Source: SIG622 sp045652245 (lineage in GTDB: Bacteria; Bacillota; Clostridia; Oscillospirales; CAG-382). From it: a stretch of 34,505 nt of DNA. The stretch covers positions 1 through 34,505 of the forward strand of contig JAZRTY010000047.1 of assembly GCA_045652245.1 (NCBI GenBank). The letters run 5' to 3'. Positions 1 through 6,649 of this stretch are shown here, piece after piece (the first letter of the stretch is position 1; each line of letters begins with the position of its first letter). The notes beneath the pieces are model-generated. The model made no database searches. It was not told the origin of the DNA and saw nothing but the letters and a program-made list of their open reading frames with translations. The position numbers were made by a program, and so were the translations under genes.

Positions 1-2
1 AG

Positions 3-263
3 CTTCGTATAGAAAACAAAGCCAAGAAATGTGGCTTGTCGGTTTCTGAATATTTGAGAAAGAGAGCTTTGGGATATTCCCCCAAAGCTCTTTTACCTGA
101 AAGCTTTTATGAATTTACAGAAAAGATTGGCGTTTTGTATGAAGCACTCGGCACTTTAAACAGTACCGAACTACAGGCAGAGGTGTTGAAGCTTATTGAT
201 GATGTTTATGCCAAGCTTTTAACAACGGATAAAAGTAATAAAGAAAGCGAGGTAGATGACTAA
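3..263 (+). CDS. MobC-like relaxosome accessory protein (5' end cut off by window)
   Basis: The reading frame is open from the first bases of the window, so this is the C-terminal part of a longer protein. The TTG at 36 is not the real start: the in-frame residues before it (KAKKCGLSVSEYLRKRALG) continue a typical MobC/ribbon-helix-helix-type pattern. Such small proteins bind oriT and help the relaxase form the relaxosome. The stop codon at 261-263 is followed at once by the ATG of the relaxase (TAAATG), so the two are probably translationally coupled. The C-terminal half is helical and acidic at the very end. The family is inferred from this pattern and the position next to a relaxase. Confidence 0.65.
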   Translation, partial: LRIENKAKKCGLSVSEYLRKRALGYSPKALLPESFYEFTEKIGVLYEALGTLNSTELQAEVLKLIDDVYAKLLTTDKSNKESEVDD

Positions 264-1631
264 ATGGCAACCACGGGATTTTGGCCTGTCAAAGGCTCAT
301 TAAAGGATGTAGTAAAATATGCAGAAAACCCCGACAAGACCACTAACCCGAAATATCTCGATGATGATTTGGCAGCGACTCTTAAATATGTATCAAACGA
401 TGATAAAACAGATATGCAATTATTTGTAGGTGCAATCAATTGCCCACCCGTAAGAGCTTATGAACAAATGATGGCAACGAAACGCCGACACGGAAAAACG
501 GACGGCAATGTAGCGTATCACGGTTATCAGAGTTTTAGATCAGGTGAAGTCACACCTAAAGAAGCTTTTGAGATAGGACTTGAAACCGCAAGGCGTATGT
601 GGGGTAAGGAATACGAAATCGTTGTTACAACGCATTTGAACACCGATAATCTCCACAACCATTTTGTCATAAATTCCGTATCATTCAACACGGGGCTTAA
701 ATTTGAAAACCACATTTCAGACCATAGGCGGTTAAGAGAAATATCCGATGCGGTTTGTAAGGAATATGGGAAATCGGTTATTGAGGGTTCAAAATTTTAC
801 AATGCCGACAGAAATGCTTATTGGATACATAAGCGTGGCGGAAAAACCCATAGGGATATTCTTCGGGAAGATGTTGATTTGGCGATAAAACAAGCCGGAA
901 ATCTTTTAGAGTTTGAACGAATAATGTGCAACTTCGGATACACATTTAACCGTAATATTATGACGGAGCATCCGTCAGTTATTACAAAAGGTTGGAAAAG
1001 AGCTGTTCGTATTGACAGTTTAGGCAAAGATTATGCAAGAGAAAGAATCATAAGACGAATTGCCGACAATAAAATTTTTGTGAGTTCATTTGGTAAAAGT
1101 GAGCGTGTTCAAAGAACAAAACCGAAGCACACTCCGCTTATGGAGCTTGAATATCAACTGCGGCGTGTTAAATATATGGATACTGTTGAAGCTCTGTTTT
1201 ATTTGCTGTTGGAACTCTTAAAGCCAAGCACACCAAAATCAAACTACACACCGCCGTTATCTCCTGTATTGAGGCAGGAATTAAGAAAATTTGAACAGTA
1301 TCAAAAACAGTTCAGGCTCTTGCACGATGAACAAATCAACACCGTGCCGGAGCTTGAAGCATTTATAGGCAAATTATCAATGCAGATATGCGAACTTGAA
1401 GAAGAACGCTCAAAGACCGATAACAAACGCAGACGAGCTAAAACCGATGATGATAAGGAAATGTATTTAGCAGAAATCAGAGGTATGTCCGCACAAATAA
1501 AGCCTATACGGGATAAGCTCAAAATCGCAAAAGCGACTTTGGAAACAATTCCGAAGATTGAAAAGTTCTTTGATATTGAACGAGAAATGGAAAGAAAAGT
1601 TATACAGAAAGAAAGGAGCAAAGAACGATGA
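264..1631 (+). CDS. MobP-type relaxase (mobilisation nuclease)
   Basis: This 455-residue protein would nick oriT and lead the transferred strand during mobilisation. The N-terminal part carries relaxase family motifs: a probable nucleophile Tyr19 in VVKYAENPDKT, His86 in YHGYQSF, and the metal-binding triad His124, His131, His133 in HLNTDNLHNHFVINS. This is the MobA/VirD2-like relaxase signature. Residues about 340-455 are charged and heptad-like, probably a coiled coil. The gene starts directly after the MobC-like gene, and its TGA overlaps the ATG of the ParB-like gene (ATGA at 1628-1631), showing one coupled operon. In Tn4451 the corresponding gene is tnpZ. All key residues are present, so it should be active. 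Confidence 0.88.
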   Translation: MATTGFWPVKGSLKDVVKYAENPDKTTNPKYLDDDLAATLKYVSNDDKTDMQLFVGAINCPPVRAYEQMMATKRRHGKTDGNVAYHGYQSFRSGEVTPKEAFEIGLETARRMWGKEYEIVVTTHLNTDNLHNHFVINSVSFNTGLKFENHISDHRRLREISDAVCKEYGKSVIEGSKFYNADRNAYWIHKRGGKTHRDILREDVDLAIKQAGNLLEFERIMCNFGYTFNRNIMTEHPSVITKGWKRAVRIDSLGKDYARERIIRRIADNKIFVSSFGKSERVQRTKPKHTPLMELEYQLRRVKYMDTVEALFYLLLELLKPSTPKSNYTPPLSPVLRQELRKFEQYQKQFRLLHDEQINTVPELEAFIGKLSMQICELEEERSKTDNKRRRAKTDDDKEMYLAEIRGMSAQIKPIRDKLKIAKATLETIPKIEKFFDIEREMERKVIQKERSKER

Positions 1632-2482
1632 AAAATATGCAAAAACTTGATGTAACAAAATTAAAGGAATTTGAGAACCATCCTTACAAGGTAAAGCACG
1701 ATGATGAAATGGAAATGCTGATTGAGAGCATAAAGGAACATGGAATTTTATCACCCATCATCGTCAGACCGCTTGAAAATGATGAATACGAAATAATCTC
1801 AGGACACAGAAGATTGTTTGCAAGTAAACGAGCAGGGCTTACAGAAGTTCCTGCTCTTATTTTTGAAATGGGCAGAGATAATGCTGCAATAGCACTTGTT
1901 GACAGTAATCTGCACAGAGATAACATTTCGCCAAGTGAAAAAGCCTTCGCTTATAAATTAAAAATGGAGGCTATGAGCAGACAAGGATATAGGTCAGATT
2001 TAACTTCGGGACAACTTGTCCCGAAGTCGGATGACAACAGAACATCTGCTGAAATTGGTGAAGCGTATGGTGAAAGCTACAAGACGGTTCAAAGATATAT
2101 TCGTCTTACATATCTGCATCCGAAACTCTTGGAATATGTTGACGAAGGTCGAATTGCTTTTACTCCGGCGGTTGAACTTTCATACCTTAATGACATTGAG
2201 CAGCAAGACCTTATACAAACCATTGAAAGTGAGGACTGTACCCCTTCGTTATCTCAGGCGGTTCGTATGAAAAAGTTAAGTCAGCAAGGCTTACTTGATG
2301 ATGATAAAATTCTTGAAATTATGTCGGAAGAAAAAGCAAACCAAAAGGAACGGGTTAAAATTCCGACAGAAAAATTACGGAAATACTTTCCAAGAGATTT
2401 TTCTACAGCTCAAATTGAAGATGCCATCATCAAAATGTGTGAAGCACAGTATCGCAAGAAGCAACAACAGAAAGAAAGGTAA
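1628..2482 (+). CDS. ParB/Spo0J-family DNA-binding protein of the mobile element
   Basis: The 284-residue protein has the ParB N-terminal domain (about 8-110) with the GHRR box at 59-62, which binds CTP in the family, and the NLHRDN motif at 94-99. A helix-turn-helix region follows (about 138-185: SAEIGEAYGESYKTVQRYIR). It overlaps the relaxase by four bases (ATGA) and precedes the TnpW-like gene by 11 bp. No ParA ATPase is seen beside it, so it probably regulates element genes or assists transfer or maintenance rather than acting in a standard ParABS partition system. That role is inference. The fold assignment is firm, the precise role is not. Confidence 0.85.
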   Translation: MKNMQKLDVTKLKEFENHPYKVKHDDEMEMLIESIKEHGILSPIIVRPLENDEYEIISGHRRLFASKRAGLTEVPALIFEMGRDNAAIALVDSNLHRDNISPSEKAFAYKLKMEAMSRQGYRSDLTSGQLVPKSDDNRTSAEIGEAYGESYKTVQRYIRLTYLHPKLLEYVDEGRIAFTPAVELSYLNDIEQQDLIQTIESEDCTPSLSQAVRMKKLSQQGLLDDDKILEIMSEEKANQKERVKIPTEKLRKYFPRDFSTAQIEDAIIKMCEAQYRKKQQQKER

Positions 2483-2493
2483 GGTGAATTTAT

Positions 2494-2751
2494 ATGACAA
2501 AGAAAATATCAATACAACCGATTCCCATCATAGTCGTTGACAGAATAAAGCTTGATGAAAACGAAAGCTTTGAAAACCTCAAATACTATCTTGATGTAAA
2601 CAAAAGACAACGCCACAAAGTGAAATATCCGCTTGACGAGCTTAATTTTACAACTAAAATCGGCAATACGGAATACGAGGTGTCAACAAGCTTTGATTTG
2701 TCAGGGAAACAAACTTTATTGAAACAGTTTAAAAAACTTATACTTTCATAA
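2494..2751 (+). CDS. TnpW-like small transposon protein
   Basis: An 85-residue protein whose second half (TKIGNTEYEVSTSFDLSGKQ, then a short helix ending KKLILS) resembles the TnpW family found between mobilisation genes and the serine recombinase in Tn4451-like elements. The first half is less conserved and charged. No function is established for the family that I can state. A weak AG-rich ribosome site precedes the ATG. It is the last gene before a separate promoter for the recombinase. The name rests on this pattern and the gene order, not on a search. Confidence 0.6.
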   Translation: MTKKISIQPIPIIVVDRIKLDENESFENLKYYLDVNKRQRHKVKYPLDELNFTTKIGNTEYEVSTSFDLSGKQTLLKQFKKLILS

Positions 2752-2753
2752 AA

Positions 2754-2782
2754 TTGTAGAACTTTGTCGGGCATTGTATAAT
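2754..2782 (+). promoter_or_regulatory. Putative sigma-A promoter of the serine recombinase
   Basis: TTGTAG (2754-2759) and a perfect TATAAT (2777-2782) are separated by 17 bp in the 84-bp gap between the TnpW-like gene and the recombinase. The -10 lies inside an imperfect palindrome annotated separately. Confidence 0.6.
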
Positions 2783-2802
2783 GGGTACACCTTATGCAAT
2801 GC
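2771..2802. promoter_or_regulatory. Imperfect palindrome over the recombinase promoter, possible operator
   Basis: GCATTGTATAA (2771-2781) and TTATGCAATGC (2792-2802) are inverted with 10 of 11 positions matching and a 10-bp spacer. The left arm contains most of the -10 box, so a protein bound here would block the recombinase promoter. The binding protein is unknown; the ParB-like or TnpW-like product are candidates by position only. Confidence 0.5.
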
Positions 2803-2835
2803 TCGGTTTAGTTTAGGAAGGAGATTTAGAATAAA

Positions 2836-4506
2836 ATGAAAAAACAAACCGAAAGCATAGAAAAAATTACCGCCCTCTATTGCAGACTCTCTCAAGATGA
2901 TGGCATAGACGGCGAAAGCAACAGTATATCTAACCAAAAGGAAATCCTGATGCAATATGCAAAGCAGCATAAATTGCCGAACCCTCGTTTCTTTGTGGAT
3001 GATGGTATTTCAGGCACTACCTTTGAAAGAAACGGTTTCAAGGAAATGCAAGCACTCGCAGAAGCAGGTCAGGTTGCAACAATCGTTGTAAAAGATTTAT
3101 CCCGTTTCGGCAGAAACTATCTTGAAGTCGGTAAGTATCTTGAAATTGAATATCCAACACTTGGTGTAAGATTTATTGCAATTCAGGAAAATGTGGATAC
3201 TTCTCAAAATGGCGGTACAGAAATGATGCCATTTCATAACATCTTTAATGAATGGTATGCTGCACAAACAAGTAAGAAAATTCGAGCTGTATGGAAATCT
3301 AAAGGTGAAAAAGGAGAACGAGTTTCTTCTTCGGTTCCTTATGGATATATGAAATCGCCTGATAACCCTAAGCAATGGATTGTTGATGAACTCGTTGCAG
3401 AGATTGTGAGGTACATATATAAACTTTGTCTTGAAGGTCTCGGACCTACACAAATAGCAAAAAGATTGACAAAAGAACGGATTCTTACACCAACAGCATA
3501 CAGTATGTCATTGGGGAAAGCGGTATCAAATAAAAACATTACTGATCCATATAAATGGGTTACCGAAACAGTAAAACGAATTTTAGCTGACCGGCAATAT
3601 ACAGGCTGTACTGTCAATTTCAAATCAACTATTCTCAGCTATAAAGTGCACAAAAAGATTAAAAACGATGAAAGCAAGTGGCAGATTATTCCTAACACTC
3701 AAGAAGCTATCATTGATGAAGATACCTTCAACAGAGTTCAGGAGTTAAGAAATGGTCGAAGAAGAAACACAGCTACAGGTAGAACAAGTCTTTTTTCGGG
3801 ACTTGCTTATTGTGCTGATTGTGGTTCAAAACTTTATTTTTGCGCATCAAAAAGCATAGCTGAGGATAAAGAGTTCTTCCGCTGTTCTGCATATAAAGAT
3901 AATACCGGAAGTTGCACCATTCACTTTATACGAAATGTGGTACTTGAACAAATTGTCCTTGAAACTATACAAAAGGTAGCAGAATATATTGCACAGTTTG
4001 AACCCGTATTTCTTTACTTGTTTGCAAAGAAGCATAAATTAACAAAAGCACAAGATTTGAAAAACGCAAAATTTAAGCTTGGACAATCAAAAGCAAGAGT
4101 TGATGAAATAGACCGTGTGCTTACAAAATTATATGAAGATAATGCACTCGGTAAAATAACCGACGACCGCTTTGAAAGATTGTCTGCAACATACGAAAAG
4201 GAACAACGGGAACTCGCTGAAAGTGTTGCTAAAGCAGAAGCAGATATTGCTAATGCTGAACAAGATAATGTTGATTTGAAAATCTTTTTGAAAACTATAA
4301 GAACTTGTACGGATCTAAAAGAACTGACACCTGAAATTGTCAATACACTTATAAAAAGAATTGATGTGCATAATCCTGACGAAAAATTCAAACACCGCAG
4401 AGTTAAAATGGATATTTACTTTACGGCTGTTGGGTTGATAAGCATACCTGATGAAAAAGAATTGTTATCTTTAATGGATGAAATACGAAATGAAAAAAGT
4501 GCGTAA
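2836..4506 (+). CDS. Large serine recombinase (TnpX-like integrase/excisionase)
   Basis: This 556-residue protein would cut and join the element ends and the target by a serine-recombinase mechanism. The N-terminal resolvase domain (about 11-150) has the nucleophile Ser19 in ALYCRLSQDDG and catalytic arginines in DLSRFGRNYLE (Arg90, Arg93). A recombinase domain follows (about 170-300, with VPYGYMKSP). Then comes a zinc ribbon beginning C326-x2-C329 with a second Cys pair near 352-362, a coiled coil (about 390-480) and a C-terminal segment of the DUF4368 type. Length and order fit the TnpX group. A good AAGGAG site lies upstream at 2817-2822. It is the last gene of the element and is followed by a terminator. 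Confidence 0.92.
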   Translation: MKKQTESIEKITALYCRLSQDDGIDGESNSISNQKEILMQYAKQHKLPNPRFFVDDGISGTTFERNGFKEMQALAEAGQVATIVVKDLSRFGRNYLEVGKYLEIEYPTLGVRFIAIQENVDTSQNGGTEMMPFHNIFNEWYAAQTSKKIRAVWKSKGEKGERVSSSVPYGYMKSPDNPKQWIVDELVAEIVRYIYKLCLEGLGPTQIAKRLTKERILTPTAYSMSLGKAVSNKNITDPYKWVTETVKRILADRQYTGCTVNFKSTILSYKVHKKIKNDESKWQIIPNTQEAIIDEDTFNRVQELRNGRRRNTATGRTSLFSGLAYCADCGSKLYFCASKSIAEDKEFFRCSAYKDNTGSCTIHFIRNVVLEQIVLETIQKVAEYIAQFEPVFLYLFAKKHKLTKAQDLKNAKFKLGQSKARVDEIDRVLTKLYEDNALGKITDDRFERLSATYEKEQRELAESVAKAEADIANAEQDNVDLKIFLKTIRTCTDLKELTPEIVNTLIKRIDVHNPDEKFKHRRVKMDIYFTAVGLISIPDEKELLSLMDEIRNEKSA

Positions 4507-4514
4507 AAAAGGAC

Positions 4515-4553
4515 TAAGCGGTGCAACCGCTGTGGTTACACCGCTTATTTTTT
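4515..4553 (+). terminator. Rho-independent terminator after the recombinase, probably bidirectional
   Basis: A perfect 9-bp stem TAAGCGGTG (4515-4523) / CACCGCTTA (4539-4547) with a 15-nt loop is followed by six T (4548-4553). On the other strand the same hairpin is followed by GTCC and six T. It could therefore also stop transcripts arriving from the NhaC-family gene, which has no other hairpin before the element. Confidence 0.8.
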
Positions 4554-4613
4554 ACTGTCCTTTAGAACACTCCGCTAAATCGATGTACTTTTTCATATGT
4601 ATTTTATGTATTA

Positions 4614-6236
4614 TTATGCTTTATTCGAAGAAATCTTCTTGATTACAAGCATTGTTAAAAGAAGAAGTGCTGTTGCAAAAACAAGGCTGAGATATACATT
4701 CTTTACAAATCCTGCAAAAATGAATGCTACAAAGGACACTGCTGCAACCGTAACTGCATACGGAATCTGAGTTGAAACGTGATTTACGTGGTCACACTGA
4801 GCACCGGCACTTGACATAATTGTTGTATCGGAAATCGGTGAGCAGTGGTCGCCGCAAACAGCACCTGCAAGGCAAGCGGACATACCCATAATTCCAAGCT
4901 CGCTGCCAACCGGGAAGATTGCTGTAACAATAGGAATGAGAATACCAAAGGTTCCCCAGCTTGTACCTGTAGAGAATGCAATAAAGCAAGCTACAACGAA
5001 AATAATTGCCGGGAGGAAATTCTGAAGACCGCTTGCAGAAGCAAGAGCTTCTTTAACGAATGTGTCAGAGTCAAGAAGACCTGTCATATTCTTAAGAGAG
5101 GTTGCCATTGTAAGAATGAGGATCGCAGGAACCATTGCAATAAAGCCCTTCGGTACACATTCCATAGCCTCCTTGACTGTAACAAGACGACGTGCAACAA
5201 AGTAAATTATAATAAATACAAGCGCTACAAGTCCACCCCAGGGAAGACCAACTGTTGCATCAGTATTTGCGAAAGCGTCAATAAAACCAAGAGAAGGATC
5301 GTAATTTGCAGATGCAAATACCCACTCTTCGCCCATACAACGACCAACATAGAAGAGAGCTGCAACACAAATTGCAATAAGCACAATGATTGGAATGATA
5401 AGATCTATTACTCTGCCCTTGTTTGTAGCAGGTTCTTCTTCCTTGTTCTGTGATGCCTCGTTTCTTGTTGTAAAGAGGTCGCCCTTAAGTGCATTTGCTT
5501 CGTGAAGCTTCATTGGACCGTAATCGAACTTCATAAGTGTAATTGCAATGATAAATACGAATGTCATAAGGGAGTAGAAGTTATATGGAATCGCCTGTAT
5601 AAACATACCGATACCACTAACACCCTCGGGTGCATACTCGGAAACAGCTGCAGCCCATGAAGAAATAGGAGCTATCATACAAACAGGTGCTGCTGTAGCA
5701 TCTATGAGGTATGCAAGCTTTGCTCTTGAAATATTTGTCTTGTCTGTAACGGGACGCATAACTGCACCAACTGTCAGACAGTTGAAGTAATCATCGATAA
5801 AAATAAGCACACCGAGAAGGAAAGTGGCAAGAGAAGCACCAACCTTTGTCTTTACATGCTTTGCAGCCCATTCGCCAAAGGCACGTGAGCCGCCTGCCTT
5901 ATTAAGAAGGGCAACAATAATGCCAAGGAAAACAAGAAATGCAAAAATACCTGCCGTACCGGATACAGCATCAACAAAGCCTGTTGTAACCACAGAGTCT
6001 ACTGTGTGTATAACATTAAACCTTGTTGCAAGAAGTCCGCCTGCAAGAATACCGATAAAAAGTGAAGAATACACTTCTTTGGTAATAAGTGCAAGACCGA
6101 TAGCCACTACCGGCGGGAAAAGAGACCATAATGTTCCTACGGGGCTGCTGATGTCACCTGTAACAAGACAAGCAATACCAAAAGCAACAACAACCGCAAT
6201 TATGGCGATTTTGGAAATTAAATTCTTTGCTTTCAT
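4614..6236 (-). CDS. NhaC-family transporter, probable lysine importer
   Basis: A 540-residue polytopic membrane protein with about 12 hydrophobic segments and the NhaC antiporter-superfamily pattern, for example GVLIFIDDYFNCLTVGAVMRP, SSWAAAVSEY and GTSWGTFGILIP. By homology alone it would be called a Na+/H+ antiporter. Its leader, however, carries a lysine riboswitch with a terminator (6266-6490). NhaC-type proteins behind lysine riboswitches were proposed as lysine transporters in comparative genomics (named LysW there), so lysine uptake, possibly Na+ or H+ coupled, is the better call. The ATG at 6234-6236 has a GGAGG site 10 bases upstream. The gene is monocistronic; a mobile element sits directly downstream. 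Confidence 0.85.
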   Translation of the reverse strand: MKAKNLISKIAIIAVVVAFGIACLVTGDISSPVGTLWSLFPPVVAIGLALITKEVYSSLFIGILAGGLLATRFNVIHTVDSVVTTGFVDAVSGTAGIFAFLVFLGIIVALLNKAGGSRAFGEWAAKHVKTKVGASLATFLLGVLIFIDDYFNCLTVGAVMRPVTDKTNISRAKLAYLIDATAAPVCMIAPISSWAAAVSEYAPEGVSGIGMFIQAIPYNFYSLMTFVFIIAITLMKFDYGPMKLHEANALKGDLFTTRNEASQNKEEEPATNKGRVIDLIIPIIVLIAICVAALFYVGRCMGEEWVFASANYDPSLGFIDAFANTDATVGLPWGGLVALVFIIIYFVARRLVTVKEAMECVPKGFIAMVPAILILTMATSLKNMTGLLDSDTFVKEALASASGLQNFLPAIIFVVACFIAFSTGTSWGTFGILIPIVTAIFPVGSELGIMGMSACLAGAVCGDHCSPISDTTIMSSAGAQCDHVNHVSTQIPYAVTVAAVSFVAFIFAGFVKNVYLSLVFATALLLLTMLVIKKISSNKA

Positions 6237-6265
6237 AAATTGAAAACCTCCAGTAAAATTTTATA

Positions 6266-6297
6266 TAAAAAAGACTACAGCCCTCCGCTGCAGCCTT
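6266..6297 (-). terminator. Riboswitch-controlled intrinsic terminator before the lysine transporter
   Basis: Read on the minus strand, GGCTGCAGC (6295-6287) pairs with GCTGTAGTC (6281-6273) as a 9-bp stem with a short GGAGG-type loop, followed by six U (6272-6267). A possible competing antiterminator pairs CAGCTT (6324-6319) with AAGGCTG (6297-6291) with one bulged base. That alternative pairing is inference. Confidence 0.82.
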
Positions 6298-6325
6298 AAT
6301 ATATCAATATCAAGAAAAAAGCTGA

Positions 6326-6490
6326 AACGATAGCACTCCACATTTGTGACAGATGCACGGGTATTTCCCTGTGCAGCCGAAATTGTCACACTTCGGAATA
6401 TGACAAAATCTCGGCACCGACACCTACTTTCCGATTAACACCTCCGAAAGCTCCGGGAAAGGTAATTGTACGATGCGCCTCTATATTTTA
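6326..6490 (-). promoter_or_regulatory. Lysine riboswitch (L-box) aptamer
   Basis: On the minus strand the leader starts ATAGAGGCGC and ends GGAGTGCTATCG, the conserved outer core of the lysine aptamer (B. subtilis lysC has GATAGAGGTGCG and GGAGGGCTATCTCG). P1 forms between ATAG (6484-6481) and CTAT (6333-6330). Inside are GTGCCGAGA, the CCGAAGTGTGACA segment and a TGCACAGGG/CCCGTGCA hairpin, giving the expected multi-arm junction of about 165 nt. Lysine binding should favour the downstream terminator and switch the transporter off. Confidence 0.88.
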
Positions 6491-6501
6491 ACTTTATTTG
6501 A

Positions 6502-6530
6502 ATTATATACTTATTATTCCTAAATGTCAA
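6502..6530 (-). promoter_or_regulatory. Consensus sigma-A promoter of the lysine transporter
   Basis: On the minus strand TTGACA (6530-6525), a 17-bp spacer and TATAAT (6507-6502) match the consensus at every position. Transcription should start near 6495, just ahead of the riboswitch. Confidence 0.9.
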
Positions 6531-6607
6531 TAAAGCAATGACATTTTTCACAATATATTAACATTTTTTGACAAAATATCGCATTATATTTTTAACAAAT
6601 CACGAAA

Positions 6608-6638
6608 ATACAGACCGTTACAATAGCAACGGTCTGTT
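6608..6638 (-). terminator. Terminator of the ABC-transporter operon
   Basis: A perfect 10-bp inverted repeat ACAGACCGTT (6610-6619) / AACGGTCTGT (6628-6637) with an 8-nt loop lies just downstream of the lipoprotein stop. On the minus strand it is followed by ATTTTCG, a modest U-tract. The remaining 70 bases up to the lysine-transporter promoter are AT-rich and hold nothing I can recognise. Confidence 0.7.
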
Positions 6639-6649
6639 CTTAAGTCTTA

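Larger units (their letters stand above)
1..4560 (+). mobile_element. Right part of a Tn4451-like integrative mobilisable element
   Basis: Five same-strand, tightly packed genes encode a MobC-like protein, a MobP-type relaxase, a ParB-like protein, a TnpW-like small protein and a large serine recombinase with a C-terminal zinc-ribbon and coiled coil. This set recalls the clostridial Tn4451/Tn4453 group, which excises by a TnpX-type serine recombinase and is mobilised by a helper conjugation system. No type IV secretion genes are visible, so this part looks mobilisable rather than self-transmissible. The left end lies outside the window. The right end must fall between the recombinase stop (4506) and the stop of the opposing transporter gene (4614). 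The exact junction cannot be fixed, because TnpX-type elements leave only a dinucleotide repeat; 4560 is nominal. Confidence 0.72.

Noticed and set aside
4845..5453. Plus-strand open frame of 202 codons with many Cys and Asn, opposite the NhaC-family gene
   Set aside because: It is the antisense shadow of a conserved coding gene, has no ribosome site, and its odd composition follows from the other strand.
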